Shown: in pieces, positions 25,286 through 34,285 of the stretch
Layout of the letters: every line of letters starts with the position of its first letter
Position numbering within the stretch: position 1 is the stretch's first letter
Assembly (NCBI RefSeq): GCF_026309355.1
Contig: NZ_JAPJZK010000001.1
Coordinates: 1,942,501 to 2,006,500, forward strand
Source: Spartinivicinus marinus
Lineage (GTDB): Bacteria; Pseudomonadota; Gammaproteobacteria; Pseudomonadales; Zooshikellaceae
Length of the DNA stretch: 64,000 nucleotides
Reading direction: 5' to 3'
Notes under the pieces: generated by a model
The model's input: the letters and a program-made list of their open reading frames with translations, nothing else
Databases searched by the model: none
Told to the model about the DNA's origin: nothing
Made by a program: the position numbers and the translations under genes

Positions 25286-25729
25286 ATGTCAGCACAAAAT
25301 AAGACAGATACCGGCAACCTGTTAAAAAGCTTCACTCCTTACCAGGCGCAAGATGGTGAGGAATATATGAATGAGAAGCAGCTTGCCCACTTTGCAAGCA
25401 TCTTGCAAACCTGGAAAACAGAGCTGATGGAAGAGGTTGACCGCACCGTCTCCCATATGAAAGACGAAGCAGCCAACTTTCCGGATCCTGCCGACCGCGC
25501 CAGCCAAGAAGAAGAATTTAGCCTTGAGCTAAGAACGCGTGACCGCGAACGCAAACTGATTAAAAAAATCGAAAAAACACTAGAGCGAATTGAAAGTGAC
25601 GATTACGGCTTTTGTGATGCTTGTGGTGTAGAAATTGGCATTCGCCGGCTGGAAGCAAGACCAACCGCAACCCTGTGTATCGACTGTAAGACTCTGGCTG
25701 AAATTAAAGAGCGTCAAACAGGCATCTAA
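25286..25729 (+). CDS. dksA: RNA polymerase-binding transcription factor DksA
   Basis: DksA enters the secondary channel of RNA polymerase and, with ppGpp, represses rRNA and activates amino-acid promoters. The 147-aa protein has the coiled-coil tip acidic pair (D67, D70 in FPDPADRAS), the C4 zinc finger (C110, C113, C131, C134) and the usual C-terminal helix. Length matches the classical zinc-containing form (151 aa). A short frame-opening N-terminus ([16 protein letters not shown]) matches Pseudomonas-type DksA. gluQ follows, as in E. coli and Pseudomonas. Confidence 0.96.
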   Translation: MSAQNKTDTGNLLKSFTPYQAQDGEEYMNEKQLAHFASILQTWKTELMEEVDRTVSHMKDEAANFPDPADRASQEEEFSLELRTRDRERKLIKKIEKTLERIESDDYGFCDACGVEIGIRRLEARPTATLCIDCKTLAEIKERQTGI

Positions 25730-25757
25730 ACTAAAACACTGCTAAAAAATACATAAT

Positions 25758-25785
25758 ATGCCATGGACTCCTTTTACCATGGCAT
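25758..25785 (+). terminator. Hairpin between dksA and gluQ
   Basis: A perfect 9-bp stem, ATGCCATGG/CCATGGCAT, with a 10-nt loop. It lacks a U-tract, so it probably attenuates or stabilises the dksA message rather than ending it. Confidence 0.45.
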
Positions 25786-25806
25786 AAATGCTCTGCTATC
25801 AAGTGA

Positions 25807-26712
25807 ATGACTGCCCCGCAATATATTGGACGATTTGCCCCCTCTCCCACTGGCCCACTGCATTTTGGCTCGCTAGTCAGTGCTGTTGCCAGTTATCTTG
25901 ACGCCAAAGCCAACCAAGGCCAATGGCAAGTTCGTATTGAAGATACCGACCCTCCCCGTGAACAACCTGGTGCCGCCAGTTTAATTTTAAAAGCCCTTGA
26001 GATATATGGCCTTTATTGGGATGGCCCTGTGGTTTATCAATCAAAGCGGAGCGAGCTATATCGCGCAGCCCTGACAAACTTACAGACAGAAGGCTTTAGT
26101 TTTTTTTGCACCTGTTCGCGCAGGCAGCTGACAGGCCAGTCGGTTTACCCTGGATACTGTCATGATAAAGCCTTAGAGCCGGATGATGATCACTCTATCA
26201 AAGTCAAAACAGCCAACCATAAAGTGATTTTTGATGACCTAGTTCAAGGGATTCAACAATGTCAGTTCGGTGTAGATGATGGCGACTTTGTCGTGTTTCG
26301 TAAGGATGGCTTATTTGCTTATCAACTCGCCGTAACCGTCGACGACCAAGAACAGGGAATTACTCATATTGTTAGAGGTTCTGACCTGCTGACATCCACC
26401 CCCAAGCAGTGCCTGCTACAGCAGTATTTAGGTTATCAAACCCCTTTCTATGCCCATCACCCTGTGATTAATAAAGAGGACGGTAGCAAGCTCAGTAAAC
26501 AGACTTTTGCTAACCCACTACCACTAGACATGCCTGCTCCACAACTGCTACGCGCTTTGATTGCACTAGGGCACACCCCACCTAAAGCGCTAGCCAATAG
26601 CTCAGTAAATGAGATTATTGAGTGGGGAGTTCAGCACTGGCAACTACCAAAAGTGCCAAAGGCAATAGGAATACCTGAAGCGGCATTACAGGAAACATTT
26701 GGTCAGAGCTAA
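25807..26712 (+). CDS. gluQ: Glutamyl-Q tRNA(Asp) synthetase
   Basis: GluQ attaches glutamate to queuosine in the tRNA-Asp anticodon. It resembles the catalytic half of glutamyl-tRNA synthetase without the anticodon-binding domain. The HIGH-type motif PSPTGPLHFGSL, the zinc ligands CTCSR...YPGYC and the KMSKS-type motif GSKLSKQT are seen. Length (301 aa) is typical. The stop codon overlaps that of the flagellin gene on the opposite strand by a few bases. Confidence 0.93.
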   Translation: MTAPQYIGRFAPSPTGPLHFGSLVSAVASYLDAKANQGQWQVRIEDTDPPREQPGAASLILKALEIYGLYWDGPVVYQSKRSELYRAALTNLQTEGFSFFCTCSRRQLTGQSVYPGYCHDKALEPDDDHSIKVKTANHKVIFDDLVQGIQQCQFGVDDGDFVVFRKDGLFAYQLAVTVDDQEQGITHIVRGSDLLTSTPKQCLLQQYLGYQTPFYAHHPVINKEDGSKLSKQTFANPLPLDMPAPQLLRALIALGHTPPKALANSSVNEIIEWGVQHWQLPKVPKAIGIPEAALQETFGQS

Positions 26713-28835
26713 AACTCTAGCAGCTTTAGTGCTTGCTGAGATCTTAAGTTTGCCTGGGCTAATACGGAAATAGAGGCTTGTTGTAACAATTGGGTTTTCG
26801 CCAGATTGGCTGTTTCCAGTGCAAAGTCAGCATCCCTGATTCGAGACACTGCTGAAGTCAGGTTATCTCGCTGGCTTAGTAAATTATCCACATTTGCGAC
26901 AAAACGGTTCTGTAAAGCACCCACTTGAGCCTGTTGAAACGCCAGCCGCTGCAAGCTGTTATCCACTGCAGTGAGCACCAGGTTAGCACCAGCCACGGTA
27001 CTGATGCTGGCAAATTTGAGCGGAATGCTATCAGTCAAATCACCAAACTCTCCTACGCTAAAACCCGCATTATCTATCCCACCAGATGCAGTCGTTGAGC
27101 TTAAGGTGATTCTACCTGCCGATACCAGCTCAATAGCACTTAGGTGAGGGTTATTATTATTGATCACACTGGGGATTGGGGGCTCTACTATGGAAAAGCC
27201 AGCCTCAGCAATGTTGGCCGTTTGGTTTTCAAACACAATATTCCGCCCATCAGCGGCTTCGAGCCGAAATGAAGGGCCTATACTGCCTGCACCAAAGTGT
27301 GGGTCTACCACAAACTCCGCCACTACCCCAGTGGAACCAGTATGTTGATTGACTGAGCTAACCACTTTGCGAGCAATTTCTTCTGCGGTATCAGCCGCAC
27401 TAAAATTAACCTCAACCGTTACCCCATTAATATCCACCGACTCTTGCCGGGTATTGCCAGGGGTAATGGTATAGCCTATAACCACATTTGGCAGTGCTCT
27501 AGCAACCACTCCCGTTTGATCACTTACTGCATTAATAGCTGCCGCTTTGGCAATAGCACTGGCACTTTTTGCTGTTGAAGAGGCACTGTCATCCAAGCTT
27601 GAAGAACCCCCAACTGATACACCGTTAATCACTAAATCACCTGCAGCCAAAACCACACTAGACACACGTCGACCAAGTGCCACACTATTGCTGCCACTGA
27701 AAGTGTCAGACCGTAGCCCAGTAATTAAATGGCTATCACGAAACCGTTGGTCCAGCTCAATCAGCCCACCGGTTTGAGAGACCAAAGTAAAAGTGCCTGA
27801 GTAAACTTGCGCCGCACCACTATTACCTACCCCCACAGCGGCAGAAATCCCTGAGAAATTATCATCATACTGAATGTTCCGGCCATCCGCGGCTACTAAA
27901 GAAATCCCTGTATTGGTATTACCTGTATCAACCGCTGCAACCTGAGTTAACCCTGAAGCTCCATTAATGGCATTCACTACTCCTTGTCGGTTCACATCAG
28001 CAGACTGAGCCGAATTAGTAGAAACATTGATGGCTACGCCGTTGATATTGATAGTGGTTGCCGCAACAGTCGCATTAGTGGCTACCGGGCCTGAATAGCC
28101 GACAGTATTAGCATTCACTCTGGCAGTCACATTAGTTAAGGTAGTTGCCCGGTTAATCGCAGCGGCTTTAGCAATAGCACTGAATTCTGGGTTAACCGTT
28201 GATAGCTTGTCATCCACACCTAGGGAATCGCCAATTTCAATTCCATTAATAATCACATCACCACGGGTAAGGGGGAAAATACTCCGGGTGCCTCTGGTCG
28301 AAGAAACCCCTGCAGTGAGCGAAGTGCCAAGGGAGGCTGTAGTGGTATTAGGAATACTTAGCTGAATAACCTCACCTAAATCCACCCCAGTCTGAAATAC
28401 ATGCCGATTAAAGCTACCATCAAACAACTTCTGGCCATTAAAGTTTGCATTAGAAGCGGCACTATCAACTTCTTTTATTAATTGCTGTGCTTCTTCATCT
28501 AACGCTTGGCGATCAACTTCATTGTTATTGCCATTAGCTGCTTGCAAAGCCAATTCTCTAATACGCTGCAAGCTCTCCGTAATAATACCTAACGTACCCT
28601 CAGCAGTTTGTAGCAATGAAATACCGTCATTGGCATTACGGACACTGGCAAAGGTGCTGGAAATCGTTGTATCAAGTTGAATGGTATTCGCAAACCCAGC
28701 CGCATTATCTCTTGCGCCATTAATCCGTAGACCTGAGCCTAATCGCTCAAGCGCCGTATCCTGCGCCCGCTGGTTTTGATTAAGATGCCGTTGCACCAGC
28801 AACGAAGTGAGGTTGGTATTTATAGACTGCACCAT
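26709..28835 (-). CDS. fliC: Large orphan flagellin
   Basis: The conserved N-terminal flagellin domain (NTNLTSLLVQRHLNQNQ ... LERLGSGLRINGARDNAAG) and C-terminal domain (ADFALETANLAKTQLLQQASISVLAQAN, ending LKLLEF) enclose a long variable centre, 708 aa in all. The centre has two similar blocks (VIINGIEIGD...SAIAKAAAINRATT and LVINGVSVGG...SAIAKAAAINAVSD) of the flagellin IN type. Start ATG has GGGTGG upstream and a sigma-28-like promoter is present. No other flagellar gene is in the window. The product should be exported by the flagellar secretion system. Confidence 0.9.
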   Translation of the reverse strand: MVQSINTNLTSLLVQRHLNQNQRAQDTALERLGSGLRINGARDNAAGFANTIQLDTTISSTFASVRNANDGISLLQTAEGTLGIITESLQRIRELALQAANGNNNEVDRQALDEEAQQLIKEVDSAASNANFNGQKLFDGSFNRHVFQTGVDLGEVIQLSIPNTTTASLGTSLTAGVSSTRGTRSIFPLTRGDVIINGIEIGDSLGVDDKLSTVNPEFSAIAKAAAINRATTLTNVTARVNANTVGYSGPVATNATVAATTININGVAINVSTNSAQSADVNRQGVVNAINGASGLTQVAAVDTGNTNTGISLVAADGRNIQYDDNFSGISAAVGVGNSGAAQVYSGTFTLVSQTGGLIELDQRFRDSHLITGLRSDTFSGSNSVALGRRVSSVVLAAGDLVINGVSVGGSSSLDDSASSTAKSASAIAKAAAINAVSDQTGVVARALPNVVIGYTITPGNTRQESVDINGVTVEVNFSAADTAEEIARKVVSSVNQHTGSTGVVAEFVVDPHFGAGSIGPSFRLEAADGRNIVFENQTANIAEAGFSIVEPPIPSVINNNNPHLSAIELVSAGRITLSSTTASGGIDNAGFSVGEFGDLTDSIPLKFASISTVAGANLVLTAVDNSLQRLAFQQAQVGALQNRFVANVDNLLSQRDNLTSAVSRIRDADFALETANLAKTQLLQQASISVLAQANLRSQQALKLLEF

Positions 28836-28856
28836 AATCCACCCACACTATCCGCC

Positions 28857-28883
28857 ACCCCGGCAGATATGACAAAAACTTTA
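28857..28883 (-). promoter_or_regulatory. Sigma-28-like promoter of the flagellin gene
   Basis: On the minus strand TAAA is followed by exactly 15 bp and GCCGGGGT, against the FliA consensus TAAA-N15-GCCGATAA. The -35 and the first half of the -10 match fully. Confidence 0.65.
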
Positions 28884-29003
28884 GGATTTTTTTAAGAATA
28901 GATGGTTTGGGGAGTGTCAGCACTTTTTGATTATCAGCTTTTTTTTATTTTGATTATTTCAGATATTTCAGTTAGGCTAAACTTGTTATAGGAGGCCCTA
29001 ACA

Positions 29004-29471
29004 ATGAGTGTGAAACCAATTCCAACCGCTAATAGTACAAAGAAAAAGCAAAAGCAGTTATTGAACTCTCTAGTTAAAGTCCGATACCAGATTAGCAACC
29101 CTCAGCCTATTAAGTTTGAACTAGGAGGAGAACAATTTGAGTTTGTTGACTCTGAGATCAGTCAATCGCTAGTCACAGTTATACAAGAGGCCGCACAGGT
29201 ACTAGCTAAAAACCCCAAAGCAAAACTTCATGTTAAAGCCAGTCAATCAGACAACCCTCTAACCGCCCAAGAGGCTGCCAATATCATCGGAATGTCTAGG
29301 CCAATGGTGGTTAAAGCCATAAAAACCGGCGACTTACCTTATTTTATGGTAGGTAAGCACTATCGTATTCAAGAAAATGATGCTCTAGCATTTAAAGCAC
29401 GTCTACGTCAGCAGACAAAGCACGCATTAGAAGAAATGGCCGATTTGGACAACGAGCTAGGCATAGAATGA
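29004..29471 (+). CDS. Excisionase-type HTH antitoxin
   Basis: The 155-aa protein has a C-terminal MerR/excisionase-like helix-turn-helix (LTAQEAANIIGMSRPMVVKAIKTGDLPYFMVGKHYRI), typical of antitoxins that precede a PIN-domain toxin, and an N-terminal extension. Such pairs overlap by an ATGA. Here an ATG does overlap the stop, but the frame it opens is only 22 codons (29468-29536). It stands in the accessory segment between gluQ and cbrX. Antitoxin identity is from family resemblance; it could also regulate flagellin or Rhs genes. Confidence 0.65.
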   Translation: MSVKPIPTANSTKKKQKQLLNSLVKVRYQISNPQPIKFELGGEQFEFVDSEISQSLVTVIQEAAQVLAKNPKAKLHVKASQSDNPLTAQEAANIIGMSRPMVVKAIKTGDLPYFMVGKHYRIQENDALAFKARLRQQTKHALEEMADLDNELGIE

Positions 29472-29536
29472 CGATTACTGCAGTATTTAAACTACAACAG
29501 TTAGCAAGCTTTATTGCTCAGCACAAAGAAGAGTAG
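29468..29536 (+). pseudogene. Probable remnant of a toxin gene
   Basis: A 22-codon frame (MTITAVFKLQQLASFIAQHKEE, in two parts) overlaps the antitoxin stop by ATGA, the usual coupling of toxin start to antitoxin stop. A PIN toxin would be about 180 aa. The peptide looks like a start joined to a C-terminal end by an internal deletion. This is inference from position and size. Confidence 0.4.
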
Positions 29537-29783
29537 GCCTAGCCCACCAACTTTCATTCTTAATTAGAAGCTCTAATCCTTTGCCTCCTACCTGATATTC
29601 AAAATGACCGAGCTAATCATTAAGGATACAAATTTTTACTTAACTCTCACTGCAATAAAAACAAGCCCAGTAAATTAAGCAAGCACATACACACCAGCAA
29701 ATAAAGCCCATCACTTGTTGTATAACAATATCGCCAGATTATAATCGACGGCATTTTATTGGAGTGAAGCAAAAGGCAGTTGA
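29537..29783. other. AT-rich spacer before the first Rhs gene
   Basis: No gene is seen. GGAG lies 20 bp before the first rhs start, and the sequence is otherwise AT-rich leader DNA with no clear hairpin. Confidence 0.5.
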
Positions 29784-31322
29784 ATGCTAAATAATGTTGG
29801 AAAACCATATTTTTTGTTATTAATCGCTTGTTTTACAATCATGGTTAACCATGGGCAAGCAGAGTCAAGTGATCGTCCTTATTATGAGGTGGGAGTTTAC
29901 GCTTGGTGTTTTGGCTATGATACAAGCTGGTATATTAACTTTTGTGCCAATAACCATGTTCCTAAATACCTAGCAAACTGTAAAAAAGAGAATGGTTCAT
30001 GTTTTGTTGGAGGGAGTAACGGACGCTGCCCATCAGACAAGTCCGATTGCTCGGAACAAAATATTTATTACTCAAAGAGACTATGTGCAGATGGCCTAGA
30101 ACCAAATAAAAATGGTTCTTGTGATAGACCCTCCCCACTGGAAAATGGTCAAGGTAATTGCACAAGACCATCTGGAGGAAATCCTATCATTGTATCGAAT
30201 GGAAATAAGTTTCAATCATTTACAAATCAAATTGATAACGTACCTTTTACTATTTCATTCAATAGCTCAACAGGCAAAACATCACATAGCTTTGAATATA
30301 GATATAAAAAAATACATATAAATGCACAGGATACAACCTCCCCTGTTTATATTGATTTACACCGCCCTAGTGGTCTAGTTATTCGCTTAGTGAAACAAGG
30401 TGATAAGTGGACAAGCCCTGATCAAAATTTTGTCGCAGAGCAAGTTAATATAAAGTTAGAACCCAAAGATGGCTATATCCACAATGGTTACATAATAACC
30501 ATGAAAATAGTTTCAAATGGCAATACAGAGTATTACTTTGATAATGGTTATATATATAAAATCCAGTCACGAGGTAATACGAAATACTTTTATCAACCTG
30601 ATGGAACTTCAGATAAAGTGATTTTTTCAAGCACTCAATCTGAAAAACAAATAACTTTGCTACAGGGGAAAAACGGTATAACTTCAATAAAAGGAAAAAG
30701 TGGTCAAGAAATAAATTATAACTATGATGAGCAGGGAAGGCTTTCAGGTATTACCAATCAAAAAAGAAAATTAAAAGTCTTACATTATGAAAATGCAGAT
30801 TTCCCCTACCACCTAACTGGCATCACCGATGAAAACGGCGTTCGCTTTGCTACTTGGACCTATGACAATCAAGGGCGTGCTATCAGCTCTGAACATGCTG
30901 GTGGCAAGGAAAAAATCACCCTGGAATTTCACGACAATAATTCCACCACTGTCACTAATCCACTAGGCAAGAAAACCACTTACCATTTCCAGCAATTTAA
31001 TGGGGTAAATAAAGTGGTACGTGTTGAAGGTCATCAATCGACTAACTGTGCTGCGGCTAATAAAGAATATAGCTATTACCCCAATGGTCTGCTCAAGACT
31101 AAAACCGATTGGAAAGGTAATACCACTGAGTACAAATACAACGATCAGGGCTTACAGACTGAGAAGACAGAAGCTGCAGGTACACCGCAAGCGCGCACTA
31201 TTACTACAGAGTGGGATATTGAGAAACGCTTACCTTTAAAAACCTCAGACGGTCAACTGGAGACCCTGTATCAGTACAACGATAAAGGACTGCTGATTAA
31301 TAAAAAGCAGGTGAGTAAGTAG
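29784..31322 (+). CDS. Rhs-type protein, N-terminal half with Cys-rich head
   Basis: A signal peptide (ending near HGQAES) leads to a Cys-rich head (residues 30-125, about a dozen Cys), then an Rhs/DUF6531-like region (GNPIIVSNGNKFQSF) and YD repeats (YNYDEQGRLSGITN, WTYDNQGRAISSEH, YKYNDQGLQTEK). It stops after QYNDKGLLINKKQVSK at 512 aa, in the middle of the YD array. In full-length Rhs proteins this point continues directly into sequence such as that beginning the next gene. It is therefore half of a split Rhs protein. The head is lower in GC than the YD part. Confidence 0.75.
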   Translation: MLNNVGKPYFLLLIACFTIMVNHGQAESSDRPYYEVGVYAWCFGYDTSWYINFCANNHVPKYLANCKKENGSCFVGGSNGRCPSDKSDCSEQNIYYSKRLCADGLEPNKNGSCDRPSPLENGQGNCTRPSGGNPIIVSNGNKFQSFTNQIDNVPFTISFNSSTGKTSHSFEYRYKKIHINAQDTTSPVYIDLHRPSGLVIRLVKQGDKWTSPDQNFVAEQVNIKLEPKDGYIHNGYIITMKIVSNGNTEYYFDNGYIYKIQSRGNTKYFYQPDGTSDKVIFSSTQSEKQITLLQGKNGITSIKGKSGQEINYNYDEQGRLSGITNQKRKLKVLHYENADFPYHLTGITDENGVRFATWTYDNQGRAISSEHAGGKEKITLEFHDNNSTTVTNPLGKKTTYHFQQFNGVNKVVRVEGHQSTNCAAANKEYSYYPNGLLKTKTDWKGNTTEYKYNDQGLQTEKTEAAGTPQARTITTEWDIEKRLPLKTSDGQLETLYQYNDKGLLINKKQVSK

Positions 31323-31341
31323 CTAATTAAGTCCAGCACCT

Positions 31342-31454
31342 GATATGGAATAACAGGATATTCCTCCTCCGCTCTTGAAGTGCCATCCTTGAGCCCATCA
31401 AGAGCTAAAGCGACATCCATGTCGCAGCTCCAGAATACCCTGTTACTCCATATC
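31342..31454. repeat. Palindromic repeat, family 1, copy A
   Basis: This 113-bp element has 22-bp terminal inverted repeats with two mismatches (GATATGGAATAACAGG... / ...CCTGTTACTCCATATC). It has two inner stems, GCTCTTGA/TCAAGAGC and GCGACAT/ATGTCGC. It separates the two Rhs genes. Confidence 0.88.
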
Positions 31455-31542
31455 CATTAGCTTTGGTGCAATTTCAAAGCATTCTTTTCATTCATTTTAA
31501 GTTATTTAAATAAGATTCAACCTAAAACACGGCATTAGATGT

Positions 31543-34263
31543 ATGAAATTTAATCGGATATTTTCTGCATTATTGGCAGCAGGGTTAGCATTTTCTGCTC
31601 AGGCCAATACTTCACTCGAACGGAAATGGCTGTATCAATATGACAACCAAGGCAACATCACACAGATAGACGGCCCTCGTACGGATGTGCAAGATATTTC
31701 TCACTATGAATATGATGAGAAAGGTAATTTAATTAAAACCATTAATGCCCTTGGCCATACCACTGAATTAAAAGACCACAATTATCGTGGAAGCCCTCAA
31801 ACCCTGATTGATGCTAACGGCGTTGTTACCAAAATCACCTATAACCATGATGGCGCCGCAGAAACCTTTACGGTTAAAAGCAAATCAGGCGATATTACTA
31901 CTCGCTTTGCTTACGACAATGTTGGGCAAGTCACTCAAATCACCTTGCCAAATAGCAGTGTCATTAAATATGAGTACAGCCCTGCTCGTTATTTAATGGC
32001 CATAGAAAATAGCTTAGGTGAGCGCATTGAGTATGAGTACGACAATGCAGGCAATAAAACCAAACAAACCGTTAAATCGGCTACTGGCGAAATTGTTAGC
32101 CAACAAAACTGGGTATATGATGAGTTAAGTCGGTTATTACGTAGTGTTGGTGCCAACGAGCAAACCACTCAGCATGAATATGATGTTAATGACAACCTGG
32201 TGGGCTTTACTAACCCTAATAACAACAAAACCACCCATGGCTTTGATGCCTTAAACCGTTTAACCCAAACGACTGATGCTTTAGAAGGTGTTACCCGCCT
32301 AGAGTACAACCAACAAGATCAAATTACTAAAGTGGTTGACCCTAAAGGCACGACTACTCAGTATGAGTATGATGTATTTGGCCGCTTAATTAAACGAGTC
32401 AGCCCCGATACAGGCACCACCACTTATGAATATGACTTGGCTGACAACATCACCAAACGTACCGATGCCCGTGGTGAAGTTACAGAATACACCTATGATG
32501 CACTGAATCGCCTCACGAAAAAAACGTATCCAAGCGCCTCCGAATTAACCATCGAATATTTATACGACGATACCAGTGATAATCATCCAGGTATTGGCAA
32601 GCTGACCGGAGTTAAAGATGCAAAAGGTGTAATTGCCTATCAATATGATGATCGCGGTAATATCGTTAACTTAAGCCGTACTATTGAAACAAGTAGTCAA
32701 AGCATTCAGCAAAGCATTGGTTATCAATACAACATTAACAACCAACTCACCCAAGTCACTTATCCCAGTCATTTAAAAGTTAATTACCAACGTAATAACG
32801 AAGGACAAATTACTGGTGTGACAGCCCAATGGGGAGCAGGTGAAACTGCACAAACCATCGAGCTAGCCAAAAATATTACCAATCAAGCCTTCGGCCCAAT
32901 GACCTCACTCACATGGGGCAACGGCCTGACCTTAAACCGTCAATTCAATTTAGACAGCCAGCTAACTCAACAAACCATTGCTGGCTTACAACAGTTGAAT
33001 TACAAATATGACCCTAATGGCAATATTACCGAAATAGCCAAAAGCGAAACCGAAAAAAGGGAATTTACCTATGATCCATTAGATCATCTTTTAAAAGAAG
33101 TTGATGGTTTCAAAACCACTGAGTATACCTATGATGCAGTAGGAAATCGGTTAAGTAAAAAAGAAAGATTAAGGGATATGCTAGGTTTGCAAGAGCAAAC
33201 TTACGCAGAAAATAGCAACCGCATTGCTACAACATTTATGGGCCCTGTTCGCATAGATGCCGCAGGAAATACCACTGGTAATGGCCCTTTAAACTTTGAA
33301 TATGCCGCTAATAATCGCTTAAGCAAAGTTAAAGAAATGGACTTTCTATTAGCCAGCTACCACTACAATGCAATCGGCGAACGAGTCCATAAAACCATTC
33401 ATTATGGACCTGAACAACCCACCCACTGGATTTACACCTACAACGAAACGGGCCAAATTTTAGCGGAAACAAAATACAACAAACACTGGCGACAACAATT
33501 AACCCGCCAATATATTTGGTTAGGCAGCCTACCACTAGCCATGGTTGAGCAAACCGCTAACGGTAAAAGCTTAGCTGCACCACAAGTCACGTATTTACAC
33601 AGCGATCACCTCAATACCCCAAGACTGGCCACAAACCAGCAGCAACAAACCGTATGGGCATGGGACTCTGATGCGTTTGGAGTAGGAGAAGCTAGTGAAG
33701 ATGTGGATGGTAATGGTCAGAAGACAGTTGTTTCCTTACGTTTTCCAGGGCAACTAGCCGACGAAGAAAGCGGACTGTTTTACAACTACTTCCGGGATTA
33801 TGACCCTACACTTGGGCGTTATATTGAGAGTGATCCGATTGGGTTAAAGGGAGGGTTAAATACGTATACGTATGTAAGTGGAAATCCGCTAATTTATAAA
33901 GATCCGCTGGGTTTAGCTCAAGTTTGCTGGAGCTATAATGGGAACTTTCCTCATAAGTATATTTGTGTTCAAAATAAATGTGCGGGTAACTGGCCTTGGG
34001 AGGAAGACAATCCTAATAGAAGTTGTCCTCAAGGTGGAATTACTCTTCCTGATAAGAAAGATGATGCATTGTTTTGCACGGAGGATAAAGGTGGGGATAG
34101 TGAGTGTGAAAAAAGTGCTTTTGATCAATGTGTTTTGGTGTATATAGGAACAGCTGGCCAGTGTTCTGCATATGATGCAATCACAAATAATTGTATTCAT
34201 TGGGTAAATAATGTTAGGACAATATGCAAAAATAGAGCAAAACAGCAATGTTCAAAGAAATGA
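31543..34263 (+). CDS. Rhs-type protein, C-terminal half with candidate toxin tip
   Basis: The 906-aa product has its own signal peptide (MKFNRIFSALLAAGLAFSAQA) and resumes the YD array at LYQYDNQGNITQIDGPRTD, with about 20 repeats. The Rhs core signature (YNYFRDYDPTLGRYIESDPIGLKGG ... YVSGNPLIYKDPLGL, in outline) ends near residue 788. The last 118 residues form a distinct tip with 11 Cys and NCIHWVNNVRTIC. In polymorphic toxin systems this position holds a variable toxin. Tip function is not recognised. The next gene starts 22 bp downstream and may protect against it. Confidence 0.85.
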   Translation: MKFNRIFSALLAAGLAFSAQANTSLERKWLYQYDNQGNITQIDGPRTDVQDISHYEYDEKGNLIKTINALGHTTELKDHNYRGSPQTLIDANGVVTKITYNHDGAAETFTVKSKSGDITTRFAYDNVGQVTQITLPNSSVIKYEYSPARYLMAIENSLGERIEYEYDNAGNKTKQTVKSATGEIVSQQNWVYDELSRLLRSVGANEQTTQHEYDVNDNLVGFTNPNNNKTTHGFDALNRLTQTTDALEGVTRLEYNQQDQITKVVDPKGTTTQYEYDVFGRLIKRVSPDTGTTTYEYDLADNITKRTDARGEVTEYTYDALNRLTKKTYPSASELTIEYLYDDTSDNHPGIGKLTGVKDAKGVIAYQYDDRGNIVNLSRTIETSSQSIQQSIGYQYNINNQLTQVTYPSHLKVNYQRNNEGQITGVTAQWGAGETAQTIELAKNITNQAFGPMTSLTWGNGLTLNRQFNLDSQLTQQTIAGLQQLNYKYDPNGNITEIAKSETEKREFTYDPLDHLLKEVDGFKTTEYTYDAVGNRLSKKERLRDMLGLQEQTYAENSNRIATTFMGPVRIDAAGNTTGNGPLNFEYAANNRLSKVKEMDFLLASYHYNAIGERVHKTIHYGPEQPTHWIYTYNETGQILAETKYNKHWRQQLTRQYIWLGSLPLAMVEQTANGKSLAAPQVTYLHSDHLNTPRLATNQQQQTVWAWDSDAFGVGEASEDVDGNGQKTVVSLRFPGQLADEESGLFYNYFRDYDPTLGRYIESDPIGLKGGLNTYTYVSGNPLIYKDPLGLAQVCWSYNGNFPHKYICVQNKCAGNWPWEEDNPNRSCPQGGITLPDKKDDALFCTEDKGGDSECEKSAFDQCVLVYIGTAGQCSAYDAITNNCIHWVNNVRTICKNRAKQQCSKK

Positions 34264-34285
34264 TTGCTTCCTTGTGGATTAAAGA

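Noticed and set aside
33913-34248. 111-codon frame antisense to the Rhs tip
   Set aside because: It lies wholly inside the well-supported Rhs gene on the other strand and has no independent evidence.
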